In this document: piece after piece, positions 6,246 to 13,272 of the stretch
Position numbering within the stretch: the stretch's first letter is position 1
Layout of the letters: the number at the start of each line of letters is the position of its first letter
NCBI GenBank assembly: GCA_937927435.1
Contig: CALBDW010000053.1
Span: forward strand, 1 to 15,875
DNA length: 15,875 nt
From: an uncultured Bdellovibrionales bacterium
GTDB taxonomy: Bacteria; Bdellovibrionota; Bdellovibrionia; Bdellovibrionales; JAMPXM01
Direction: 5' to 3'
Translations under genes and position numbers: made by a program
The notes under the pieces: generated by a model
Told to the model about the DNA's origin: nothing
Databases searched by the model: none
The model's input: only the letters and a program-made list of their open reading frames with translations

Positions 6246-7004
6246 TTAGTAGTTTGCGACCAGCGCGGTCGAAATGAGCGTGTCGTATTTCGACGGAGCA
6301 GTCGGCGGCGGCTCGTTGTTGAGTTTAACCAGGTACGCCACTTTGAGTGAAAGGATCGAGGTCAGGAATGAATTGAGCGAGACTTCGGCGTTCACCATAT
6401 AACCTTCGGGACGCGAGAAGTTGGGCAAAAACTCAATCCAAAGGCCCGTCGAAGCCGTTTCACTGAATTTCCAGTTGGTTTCGGTGTATAGGCGGCCGAG
6501 AGACTCGAAAACATCCGGTGGTTCGACACGATGTTCGCTCATATATCGGTAACCGGCTTCCGCCGCCCAGGTGAAGACGTCGGTGCTATAGAGGTTGTAG
6601 CGGGCACCGATATCTGAGTTGTACCGGAGGTCGATACCGGCATAACGGTCGTTAATGAGGCCTTGACCGATGTAGGCGCTCAAACGTTCCGTGAGGAGTC
6701 GTTCATAGCGGAGACCGGCACCCCAGTTTCGCGCGCTTTCCGTGTCGGCGGATTGGGAACGAAGATAGAGAACCTCCGTCTTCAGAGTGTTCCCTTCGTA
6801 GCGGTAGCCATTTTTTTGTACAGCGTTGAACGTTTGGTTTCTCGAGTTACCGTTGGACGCGACAATGCTCAAAGACGACTCGTTTCGAAACCCGTCCGAT
6901 TTGATCTCAATCGAGGGCGTGATCGCTACCGCAGGTTTCAAAAAGCCGAACAAGACCACAACAGCTGCTGCAAGAGATGCAATTAATCTCGTTTGAAACA
7001 TCAT
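6246..7004 (-). CDS. DUF481 / YdiY-like outer-membrane beta-barrel protein
   Basis: The protein has 252 residues. A signal peptide is clear: Arg6, a hydrophobic stretch 8-22, and a probable cut after KPAVA (residue 27). The mature protein alternates polar and hydrophobic residues with many Tyr/Trp. Early on it has SLSIVASNGNSRNQTFN (44-60), matching the S-G-N-T-type opening of the DUF481 family. It ends KYDTLISTALVANY, the family's usual last strand with an aromatic final residue recognised by the BAM machinery. The location is the outer membrane; the function is unknown (the family has been called salt-induced). GGAGG lies just before the ATG at 7004 and a candidate promoter is just upstream. 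The stop codon abuts the mobile remnant, yet the C-terminus looks native. Confidence 0.87.
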   Translation of the reverse strand: MMFQTRLIASLAAAVVVLFGFLKPAVAITPSIEIKSDGFRNESSLSIVASNGNSRNQTFNAVQKNGYRYEGNTLKTEVLYLRSQSADTESARNWGAGLRYERLLTERLSAYIGQGLINDRYAGIDLRYNSDIGARYNLYSTDVFTWAAEAGYRYMSEHRVEPPDVFESLGRLYTETNWKFSETASTGLWIEFLPNFSRPEGYMVNAEVSLNSFLTSILSLKVAYLVKLNNEPPPTAPSKYDTLISTALVANY

Positions 7005-7024
7005 TTTTTTCCTCCGAACCGCCG

Positions 7025-7053
7025 AGCATAAGATGGCGTCGATGGGCGAGCAA
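7025..7053 (-). promoter_or_regulatory. Candidate promoter of the outer-membrane protein gene
   Basis: On the minus strand TTGCTC (7053-7048) and TATGCT (7030-7025) are separated by 17 bases. Transcription from here would give a very short leader that carries the GGAGG ribosome site. The match to consensus is moderate. Confidence 0.38.
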
Positions 7054-7431
7054 GCAGATTTGTCGGCCTCTATTCGGTGAGTTGTCGGTTCAGTCAGTGG
7101 TATTGCGCTGGTATAAACAATAGAAATTTACGTCTCGCGATTTTTTCGCGCGAGCGGTGGGGGAGAGCAGAGGGGCGGCAGACCCGGACGGAATTCGCCG
7201 TGACCCCGGCGCACTTATGGCTGCTTGGCCTCATCATCAGTCCTGCTAATGCATCGTCAAAGCTACACTTTTGTCGTGGTTTTTGTGGCTGGATTTTTAC
7301 TTTGGCGTCACCTCAGTGAAACAATTTAACCGGACAGGCGTTCGTTTCCGTCATAGAAACAGAGGCAGGTTCTGGGTGACGAAACTTGGGAGCCTGCTTC
7401 CCTGAAATCGGACTTCGGGGGTTATCAAGCG
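7054..7431. other. Gene-poor intergenic stretch
   Basis: No frame here has a ribosome site together with protein-like composition. An extended -10 element TGGTATAAA (7109-7117) on the plus strand could start a transcript running to the two small ORFs at 7432-7718 and the terminator at 7781-7810. No good -35 element accompanies it (TTCAGT, 17 bases upstream, is weak). A 26-codon frame with one hydrophobic stretch (7249-7329) lacks a ribosome site and is not called. Confidence 0.4.
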
Positions 7432-7581
7432 GTGGCACTCAAGGATTTGCGTCGTCTGACCAAGGAACTGGAAGAACTCGCCCAGATGCTTCGAACGGAA
7501 ACTCGGAGACAGGCGAGGTGGCTGATCTTCCGCAGGGTCAACGAGATCATCCGGTTGATCGGGGAAGGGATGAAGGCATGA
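7432..7581 (+). CDS. Small basic helical protein, unknown function
   Basis: This 49-codon frame starts with GTG. The product is a near-continuous amphipathic helix: a Leu/Glu/Lys/Arg-rich first half (LKDLRRLTKELEELAQML) and a basic, Ile-rich second half (RWLIFRRVNEIIRLI). Its stop codon overlaps the ATG of the next small ORF (ATGA at 7578-7581), as in coupled gene pairs. The ribosome site is poor: GGGGG lies about 11 bases before the GTG. The family is not recognised. The regular heptad-like spacing of Leu/Ile suggests coding, or self-association, but chance cannot be excluded. Confidence 0.4.
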   Translation: MALKDLRRLTKELEELAQMLRTETRRQARWLIFRRVNEIIRLIGEGMKA

Positions 7582-7718
7582 GTGAAACCGCATTCTTGAT
7601 GGCTATGGGCAGTGGATACGTCCTTTTGGGGTTGGGGCTCCTCAAATACAGCTTGGGCAGCCGCAGCTCCGTACTGGTACCGGTTAAGATTTCGGCGAAA
7701 AGCCGGATTCGCCGCTGA
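7578..7718 (+). CDS. Small single-span membrane protein, unknown function
   Basis: This 46-codon ORF starts at an ATG overlapping the stop of the preceding small ORF, with AAGGG eight bases upstream as ribosome site. Residues 5-24 (AFLMAMGSGYVLLGLGLLKY) form a glycine-rich hydrophobic segment, and the tail is basic (KISAKSRIRR), which would stay cytoplasmic. A strong terminator follows 62 bases later, so the pair would form a complete transcription unit. The family is not recognised. The same frame stays open upstream, but that part looks non-coding. Confidence 0.42.
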   Translation: MSETAFLMAMGSGYVLLGLGLLKYSLGSRSSVLVPVKISAKSRIRR

Positions 7719-7780
7719 GTCGCCTCACGCCGGGCGCCGAACGGCACCTTCGTTGTTTCATTGTTCTCCTTTAGGTTGGG

Positions 7781-7810
7781 GCCGGGTGGGTAAAACCACC
7801 CGGCTTTTTT
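7781..7810 (+). terminator. Strong rho-independent terminator
   Basis: GCCGGGTGG (7781-7789) and CCACCCGGC (7796-7804) form a perfect 9-bp GC-rich stem with loop GTAAAA, followed directly by six T. It closes whatever transcript reads through 7432-7718 and insulates queA from upstream transcription. Confidence 0.93.
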
Positions 7811-7871
7811 ATCTTCGCTTTCCCACTCATAGCGTGACTCGCGAGGCAACTTGGGTTAAACGCCCCGTACC

Positions 7872-8897
7872 GTGAATTTACAAGATCTCGATTTTCCTTA
7901 TCCCGAACACCTGGTTGCGACGGAGCGGTTGGAGAAAAGCCGTGTCATGCGCGTCAGGGCGGGACAGTTTGAAGAACTGACCCCGTTTGAGGCGCTACTC
8001 GATGAGTTTCAGGCCGGTGATCTCTTGGTTCTTAACGATTCGCGCGTTTTGCGCCGCCGTGTTTTTACGCAGAAAAGTGGTCTCGAGATCTTGTTTTTGG
8101 CGCCCTTGAATGCGGAGCGTACCCTGTGGCGCGTCCTATGTCCTTCGAGTCGTTGGAAGCCGGGAGTGCTCGAGACGATTCCCGAGGGGGTTGAGTTGGA
8201 ACTCGTGGAACGGGGGCGGACCCAGGTTTTGCGAGCCAGCGCTCCACTTCCAGAAAGTTATTTCGAAAAATACGGGGAAATGCCGCTCCCTCCTTATATT
8301 CAGAAGGCGCGGGGCGAGCGGCACAATCGCCACAGCGACAGTTGGCAGTACCAGACTGCATGGGCTCGGCGGGACGGGTCCTTAGCGGCTCCGACGGCGA
8401 GCCTGCATTTCACCTCTGAGCACCTTGAACAGTTACGGAAAAAAGATGTACGGATTGAAACCCTGACGTTACACGTCGGCCTCGGTACTTTCATGCCGAT
8501 TGCGGTTGAAAACCTGGACGACCATGTCATGCATTCCGAAACGGTGATGGTGCCGCCGGAAACGTGGCGCGCGGTTTTGGAGACGCGAGCGAACGGTCGG
8601 CGCGTATGGGCTCTGGGTACGACCGTGACGCGTGCGCTTGAATCGGTGGCGTTGGGGCGGCTCGAGGGTACTCCCGAGACAGGTTTTGCGGGTGAAACGG
8701 ATCTTTTTATCCGTCCCGGTTTTGAATGGCACATCGTCGATGTCTTGATGACCAACTTCCACCAGCCGCGCTCGACACTTCTTGCGTTGGTGGCGGCGTT
8801 CGCTGGGCTCGAGACGGTTCGGAAAGCCTATGCCTGGGCGATCGAGCGTGAGTTTAGGCTCTTCAGCTATGGGGATCTGAGTGTATGGAGCAGATGA
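7872..8897 (+). CDS. queA: S-adenosylmethionine:tRNA ribosyltransferase-isomerase QueA
   Basis: QueA transfers and isomerises the ribosyl group of S-adenosylmethionine onto 7-aminomethyl-7-deazaguanine in tRNA, giving epoxyqueuosine. The 341-residue length is normal. Family landmarks run in order: the N-terminal DFPYPEHLVA, GDLLVLNDSRV, MPLPPYIQK, AAPTASLHFT (usually AAPTAGLHFT), LTLHVGLGTFMP, TNFHQPRSTLL and the closing FRLFSYGD. The start is GTG; a stop lies five codons upstream, so no earlier start exists, and no clear ribosome site is visible. The 3' end overlaps tgt by 13 bp (or 4 bp with the alternative tgt start), consistent with coupled translation of two queuosine enzymes. It acts in the cytosol. 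Confidence 0.97.
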   Translation: MNLQDLDFPYPEHLVATERLEKSRVMRVRAGQFEELTPFEALLDEFQAGDLLVLNDSRVLRRRVFTQKSGLEILFLAPLNAERTLWRVLCPSSRWKPGVLETIPEGVELELVERGRTQVLRASAPLPESYFEKYGEMPLPPYIQKARGERHNRHSDSWQYQTAWARRDGSLAAPTASLHFTSEHLEQLRKKDVRIETLTLHVGLGTFMPIAVENLDDHVMHSETVMVPPETWRAVLETRANGRRVWALGTTVTRALESVALGRLEGTPETGFAGETDLFIRPGFEWHIVDVLMTNFHQPRSTLLALVAAFAGLETVRKAYAWAIEREFRLFSYGDLSVWSR

Positions 8898-10009
8898 ATT
8901 CGCATTTCAAAGTTCAAGCTCAAGACGGGAATGCCCGAGCCGCACTTCTTCATACTGCTCATGGGGCAATTGAAACACCGGTTTTTATGGCTGTCGGAAC
9001 GCGTGCGACGGTGAAGGCCATGACGCCCGAGGAATTGAAGGCGAGCGGCTGCCAGGTGGTTTTGGGAAACACTTATCATCTGCATATCCGCCCCGGTGAG
9101 GAGACTATTCAGAGATTGGGTGGTCTGCATAAGTTCATGAATTGGAACGGTCCGATTCTGACTGATAGCGGAGGCTTTCAGGTCTTTTCGCTTTCAACGC
9201 TTCGCAAGCTCACTGAAGACGGCGTTGAATTTCGCAGCCATCTCGACGGGACCAAGTATTTCATCAGTCCGGAAAAGAGCATGCAGATTCAGATGGCTCT
9301 TGGTTCCGACATCATTATGGCTTTCGACGAGTGTCTGCCTTATCCGGCGACACGTGAGCAAGCCATTGAATCAATGGAACTCACGTTCCGGTGGCTCAAA
9401 CGCTCCAAAGAGGCGATGACGAGAAAGGAAAGTCACCTCTTCGGCATTATTCAAGGCGGGCTCGAATACGATCTCCGCATGAAGAGTCTTGAACAGGTGA
9501 CGTCGATTGATCTTCCTGGGTATGCGCTGGGTGGCCTCAGTGTCGGCGAGCCCATTGAGATGATGCATGCTCTAATCAAACGAATGGCGCCTCAGATGCC
9601 GGCTGATAAGCCGCGCTATCTCATGGGTGTCGGAACGCCGTTGGATCTCATTCTTTCGATCGATTCCGGTATCGATATGTTCGACTGCGTTATGCCGACT
9701 CGGACGGCGAGAAACGGAACACTCTTCACGTGGCAGGGACGCGTTTCGATCAAGCGGACGGAGTATCGAGAAGATCCGAATCCTCTCGATCCGGAATGCG
9801 ATTGCTACACGTGTCGAAACTATTCGAGGGCTTATTTGCGGCACCTTTTCTTAAGTGGTGAAATTTTAAGCTCGCGGCTCAACTCGATTCATAACCTCCA
9901 TTTTTATTTCACGCTCATGAAGCGGGCGCGGAACGCGATTCTTGAAGGGCGTTGGGCGGAGTTTCGAGACTTTTGTTTAACGCGTTTTGTTAAACCTGCC
10001 GACGCTTAA
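8885..10009 (+). CDS. tgt: Queuine/preQ1 tRNA-guanine transglycosylase Tgt
   Basis: Tgt swaps guanine 34 in GUN-anticodon tRNAs for the queuosine precursor preQ1. The 374-residue protein has every key element: Asp94 in LTDSGGFQVFSL, Asp148 in FDECLPYPA, GGLSVGEP (216-223), nucleophile Asp267 in FDCVMPTRTARNG, and the zinc site Cys305, Cys307, Cys310 and His336. Two starts are possible: ATG 8885, with GGGGAT eight bases upstream, or ATG 8894, which overlaps the queA stop as ATGA. The first is listed. It lies directly behind queA, its pathway partner. The stop codon is part of a terminator stem. Confidence 0.98.
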   Translation: MEQMNSHFKVQAQDGNARAALLHTAHGAIETPVFMAVGTRATVKAMTPEELKASGCQVVLGNTYHLHIRPGEETIQRLGGLHKFMNWNGPILTDSGGFQVFSLSTLRKLTEDGVEFRSHLDGTKYFISPEKSMQIQMALGSDIIMAFDECLPYPATREQAIESMELTFRWLKRSKEAMTRKESHLFGIIQGGLEYDLRMKSLEQVTSIDLPGYALGGLSVGEPIEMMHALIKRMAPQMPADKPRYLMGVGTPLDLILSIDSGIDMFDCVMPTRTARNGTLFTWQGRVSIKRTEYREDPNPLDPECDCYTCRNYSRAYLRHLFLSGEILSSRLNSIHNLHFYFTLMKRARNAILEGRWAEFRDFCLTRFVKPADA

Positions 10010-10030
10010 GCACGAAGCGTCTTTGTCTTC
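10001..10030 (+). terminator. Rho-independent terminator embedded in the tgt stop codon
   Basis: GACGCTT (10001-10007) pairs perfectly with AAGCGTC (10015-10021) around a seven-base loop, followed by TTTGTCTTC. The tgt stop TAA (10007-10009) begins within the left arm, so ribosomes finishing tgt would cover the stem. The 7-bp stem and interrupted T tract suggest partial termination before yajC. Confidence 0.55.
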
Positions 10031-10165
10031 GGTCGTAAAGAATGCCGAATTCTTAAGCAAGTTCTATCGTTGCTTCTCGACGTAAATCGTGGAAAGTTTT
10101 GAATTTCCGCATGGGTTTCCGTCGAGAGGGGCGGAACGATTTGTCGGTTTTTGAGGAGAATCCGA

Positions 10166-10546
10166 ATGCTTCGGTTGATTTTCAGTTTGGTTCTTTTCGT
10201 TCTCGTTTTCATCGCGATGGCTCAACCGGCGCTGGCGCAAGCAGGGGGCGGACAGCCCTCACCGCTGATGAGCATCATCCCGTTTATCGTCATGTTCGGG
10301 ATCATGTACTTCCTGATGATCCGTCCGCAGATCAAAAGACAAAAGGCTCATCAGGAATTCTTGGGGAAATTGAAGCGCGGAGACGAAGTGCTGACGAGCA
10401 GCGGTCTCCTCGGACGCATCGAGGGTTTGACGGATCTTTTCGTGACTTTGGAAATCGCACCGGGCGTGCGGATCAAAGTCCTCCGTAACCAGATCGCTTC
10501 GTTTGTGCCTGATGCCAGCTCGGCTAACAAAGAGGGGAAAGCATGA
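10166..10546 (+). CDS. yajC: Sec translocon accessory protein YajC
   Basis: YajC is the small inner-membrane partner of SecDF. The start is set at ATG 10166 because AGGAG lies seven bases upstream; a TTG at 10151 would overlap that site. The 126-residue protein has the family signature: a membrane segment (about 35-52) ending IRPQIKRQK, then a cytosolic domain with KRGDEVLTSSGLLGRI and IAPGVRIKVLR. Unlike the short classical YajC, it also has an N-terminal hydrophobic stretch (3-19) followed by AQPALAQA, which looks like a cleavable signal peptide. Its stop overlaps the secD start (ATGA), so the two are translationally coupled. Confidence 0.95.
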   Translation: MLRLIFSLVLFVLVFIAMAQPALAQAGGGQPSPLMSIIPFIVMFGIMYFLMIRPQIKRQKAHQEFLGKLKRGDEVLTSSGLLGRIEGLTDLFVTLEIAPGVRIKVLRNQIASFVPDASSANKEGKA

Positions 10547-12234
10547 TCGAGAGTTTGCGTGCCCGTTGGGCGATTATTATCGCGGTCTTTGCTCTGGCGG
10601 TCATTTGGACCGTTCCGAACTTCGTGGATGTCGAGAAAATCTGGTGGCCAACCAAAGCCCGCATGATTCTAGGACTTGATATTCAAGGCGGATCGCACCT
10701 CGTTCTCCGTGTGGATGTCGATTCGGCCGTCAAACAAGAGTCGGCTCGCATGGCCGCTCAGCTTCCGAGTGAGCTGAAAGAGGAGAGAATCGATGTCAAA
10801 GAAGTGACGGTTGTCGATCCTCTGCGCGGTCATTTGAAAATCGAAATGCAAAAGCCGGATGATCGCGCCGCCATCGAGAAGGCTCTTGATAAATATTACG
10901 GATACACGGTTCAGGTCTCCAATGTGTCGGGCTCGACGATGGAGGTCGAATACTCCGAGCTTTATCTCCGCGAATTCAAAACCCGTCTTGTGGAACAAGC
11001 GATCGCGGTGATTCGGAACCGGATTGACGAGTTTGGCGTGGCGGAACCGTCGATCACGGCTCAAGGATCGGATCGAATCTTGGTTCAGCTTCCGGGTATC
11101 AAAGACGCCGAGGCGGCGAAAGATCTTATCAACCGGACGGCGCGCCTCGACTTCATGATCGTTCTCCAGAACATGAGCCAGCAACAGCTCATCGACATGG
11201 TTGAAGAGGCGGAAAAAACTCATGGCATCAAGCTGGGCGAACTGAAGTATTCGCAATACGTCGATAAGATCAACGAGGTCTTAAAGGATAAGCTTCCGGC
11301 GAATTCGGTCGTTTATTTCGAAAAACCTGAGAACGCTGCTTCCATGGAAGTTGCGCGTTTGCCGTATCTCTTAAGCACGGTCGAGGCTGTGTCGGGCGAT
11401 AAGCTGACGAGCGCTCAAGTGTCAACGGGCGAGCGAGGTGAGCCGGTCGTGACGTTCGCGTTCGACGCTGTTGGAGCCCGTCTGTTCGCCGAATTGACCC
11501 GCAAGCACACAGGTCAATACATGGCGATTGTTCTCGATAAGGTCGTCAAATCGGCACCCGTGATCCAAACGCCAATTACGGGCGGTCGCGGTCAGATCAC
11601 GCTCGGCCGTGGCGATATGCAGCAAATGATGAACGAAGCGAAAGTCATTGCGACGGCTCTTCGTGCTGGTTCTCTACCCGCCGCTCTTGAACAACTCGAA
11701 GAGCGGACGGTCGGTCCGAGTCTTGGGGCTGATGCTATTCGTCAGGGCGAGATCGCGTCGATCGTGTCGGCGATTCTGGTCTTCGTTTTCATGGTGTTCT
11801 ACTATAAGGGATTCGGCATCGTTGCGAACCTGGCGCTCGCCTTTACCATCCTGATTACGGTGGCGGTATTGAGCTCTTTGGGAGCCACCCTGACCTTGCC
11901 GGGTATCGCGGGTTTAGCTTTGACCCTGGGTATGGCAGTCGACGCGAACATCATTATTTATGAACGGGTGAAAGAAGAGCTCGCTAAAGGTGCGTCGATG
12001 ATGGCGGCGATTCACGAAGGTTATGATCGCGCGTTCTCGGCGATCCTCGACTCGAACCTGACGTCAATCGCAGTTTGTATCGTGTTGATGTATTTCGGAA
12101 CGGGACCGGTGAAAGGTTTCGCGGTCACGTTGACGGCTGGTTTGTTGACCTCGCTTTTCACGTCTGTCTTCTTCACCCGCGCGATCTTCGATCTCGTGGT
12201 TGGCAAGTGGAAGTGGAACTTGGCCGTTAAGTAA
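10543..12234 (+). CDS. secD: Protein translocase subunit SecD
   Basis: SecD works with SecF to drive late steps of Sec-dependent export using the proton gradient. The 563-residue protein has a first membrane span (about 9-27), the hallmark LGLDIQGG (43-50), a periplasmic P1 domain with VIRNRIDEFGVAEP, a GRGQITLG segment, and then five C-terminal spans from about residue 403. RTVGPSLGADAI opens that block and Asp467 in AVDANIIIYERVKEEL is the conserved proton-relay acid. The ATG overlaps the yajC stop and GAGGGG precedes it. Length and architecture are normal for an intact stand-alone SecD. Confidence 0.98.
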   Translation: MIESLRARWAIIIAVFALAVIWTVPNFVDVEKIWWPTKARMILGLDIQGGSHLVLRVDVDSAVKQESARMAAQLPSELKEERIDVKEVTVVDPLRGHLKIEMQKPDDRAAIEKALDKYYGYTVQVSNVSGSTMEVEYSELYLREFKTRLVEQAIAVIRNRIDEFGVAEPSITAQGSDRILVQLPGIKDAEAAKDLINRTARLDFMIVLQNMSQQQLIDMVEEAEKTHGIKLGELKYSQYVDKINEVLKDKLPANSVVYFEKPENAASMEVARLPYLLSTVEAVSGDKLTSAQVSTGERGEPVVTFAFDAVGARLFAELTRKHTGQYMAIVLDKVVKSAPVIQTPITGGRGQITLGRGDMQQMMNEAKVIATALRAGSLPAALEQLEERTVGPSLGADAIRQGEIASIVSAILVFVFMVFYYKGFGIVANLALAFTILITVAVLSSLGATLTLPGIAGLALTLGMAVDANIIIYERVKEELAKGASMMAAIHEGYDRAFSAILDSNLTSIAVCIVLMYFGTGPVKGFAVTLTAGLLTSLFTSVFFTRAIFDLVVGKWKWNLAVK

Positions 12235-12247
12235 GAGAGGGGCAGCC

Positions 12248-13219
12248 ATGGCAAAAGAAGCAGTTATGAATTCCAAAGTCGAAACAGCAGCCAGCCGCGA
12301 AGAGGGACTTCGCTTCGATTTCGTTAAGGCGGCTCCTCTTGTGGGCGTTGTTTCGCTTCTTCTTGTGATCGCTTCGCTCCTGGTCTTGGCCGTGAAAGGA
12401 CTGAATTACGGCATCGACTTCGCGGGCGGAACAGAAATCCAACTCCGGTTCGCGCAAGAAGTTGATCCGCAACAGGTCCGCGATGCGCTCGAAGAAATTG
12501 GTCTCAAAAACGCGACGGTCCAGGCGTTCGGTAACCAGAGCGAGTACTTGATCCGCCTGGATACTCCGGCAGGAGAAACAGAGAAAGAGACCAACGAGCT
12601 TATCACGGCGAACGTGAACAAAATCAAAGACACCTTCAAGTCCAAGTTCGGCCTGACGGACGACGGTGTGTTGCGAGTCGATACCGTGGGACCCGCCGTT
12701 GGTTCCGAGCTTCGCACCCAAGGTTTCTTGGCGACGTTCTATAGCCTTCTCATCATGTTGATTTATGTGGGTATGCGCTTTGACTACAAGTATGCCCCGG
12801 GCGCGGTCCTTTCGCTTGTCCACGACGTCATTCTGACCCTAGGCGTGTTCTCGCTCCTGGGTCGCGAGTTTAATATTCAAATCATGGCGGCGATTTTGAC
12901 CCTGATCGGTTACTCACTGAACGATACGATCGTGACTTTCGACCGCATCAGGGAAACATTGCCGCAGTACAAAGGATCTAAACCGCTCGCTTGGATTATT
13001 AATAAAGCCATCAACGACATGCTGAGCCGGACGATTCTGACGGGCTTCACGACGCTGGTTGCGGTCTTGGCTCTTTACTTCCTCGCTGGCGGTGTGATCG
13101 CGGATATCGCGTTTACGCTGATCGTCGGCGTCATCGTCGGTACGTGGTCGTCGATTTATGTCGCGGCCCCGATGGTGCTGCTCTTCGAAAAATACAAGCA
13201 ATGGAAAGGCGCTCATTGA
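12248..13219 (+). CDS. secF: Protein translocase subunit SecF
   Basis: SecF is the membrane partner of SecD. The start at ATG 12248 is chosen because AGAGGGG lies five bases upstream and the resulting 323-residue protein is of normal length; an in-frame earlier ATG at 12200 would lie inside secD. Landmarks: first span about 28-49, YGIDFAGGTEIQLRF (54-68), VGPAVGSELR (148-157), spans between about 158 and 312, VHDVILTLG (191-199) and YSLNDTIVTFDRIRE (222-236). The gap to secD is 13 bp, so the two are co-transcribed. Confidence 0.98.
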   Translation: MAKEAVMNSKVETAASREEGLRFDFVKAAPLVGVVSLLLVIASLLVLAVKGLNYGIDFAGGTEIQLRFAQEVDPQQVRDALEEIGLKNATVQAFGNQSEYLIRLDTPAGETEKETNELITANVNKIKDTFKSKFGLTDDGVLRVDTVGPAVGSELRTQGFLATFYSLLIMLIYVGMRFDYKYAPGAVLSLVHDVILTLGVFSLLGREFNIQIMAAILTLIGYSLNDTIVTFDRIRETLPQYKGSKPLAWIINKAINDMLSRTILTGFTTLVAVLALYFLAGGVIADIAFTLIVGVIVGTWSSIYVAAPMVLLFEKYKQWKGAH

Positions 13220-13272
13220 GGGCCCGATTCAAAATGGGGGAGTGGTTTCGAGTTCTTTAAAGGGGAGGGCCT

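Larger units (their letters stand above)
5873..6247. mobile_element. MITE-like insertion-sequence remnant with terminal inverted repeats
   Basis: The segment at 5873-5895 (starts AAACTGGCTCAC, ends TTCGTGGGGA) matches the reverse complement of 6225-6247 at 21 of 23 positions; the two differences are C/T at position 13 and G/T at position 21 of the repeat. The 375-bp element between them holds what looks like a transposase tail (5917-6105) and a hairpin (6107-6148). This is the structure expected when an insertion sequence loses its interior. No convincing target-site duplication is seen, which may mean an old insertion or that the true tips lie slightly inside the repeats. Confidence 0.68.

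Noticed and set aside
6014..6247. Long open minus-strand stretch inside the mobile remnant
   Set aside because: It has no start codon with a ribosome site, it overlaps both the terminal repeat and the transposase remnant, and the encoded text matches no family I know.
5865..6255. Target-site duplication flanking the MITE-like element
   Set aside because: Bases just outside the two repeats (ATGTTTCC on the left, AGTAGTTT on the right) are not direct copies.
7249..7329. 26-codon frame with one hydrophobic segment (TFVVVFVAGFLLW)
   Set aside because: It has no ribosome site and is very short. It shares its frame with the 49-codon ORF but is separated from it by two stops, so a single broken gene is not supported.
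7351..7593. 80-codon minus-strand frame opposite the small ORFs
   Set aside because: It is Pro/Phe/Gln-rich with no ribosome site, and it opposes the amphipathic helix frame.
10669..11256. 195-codon minus-strand frame inside secD
   Set aside because: It is antisense to conserved SecD sequence, with no ribosome site or motif.
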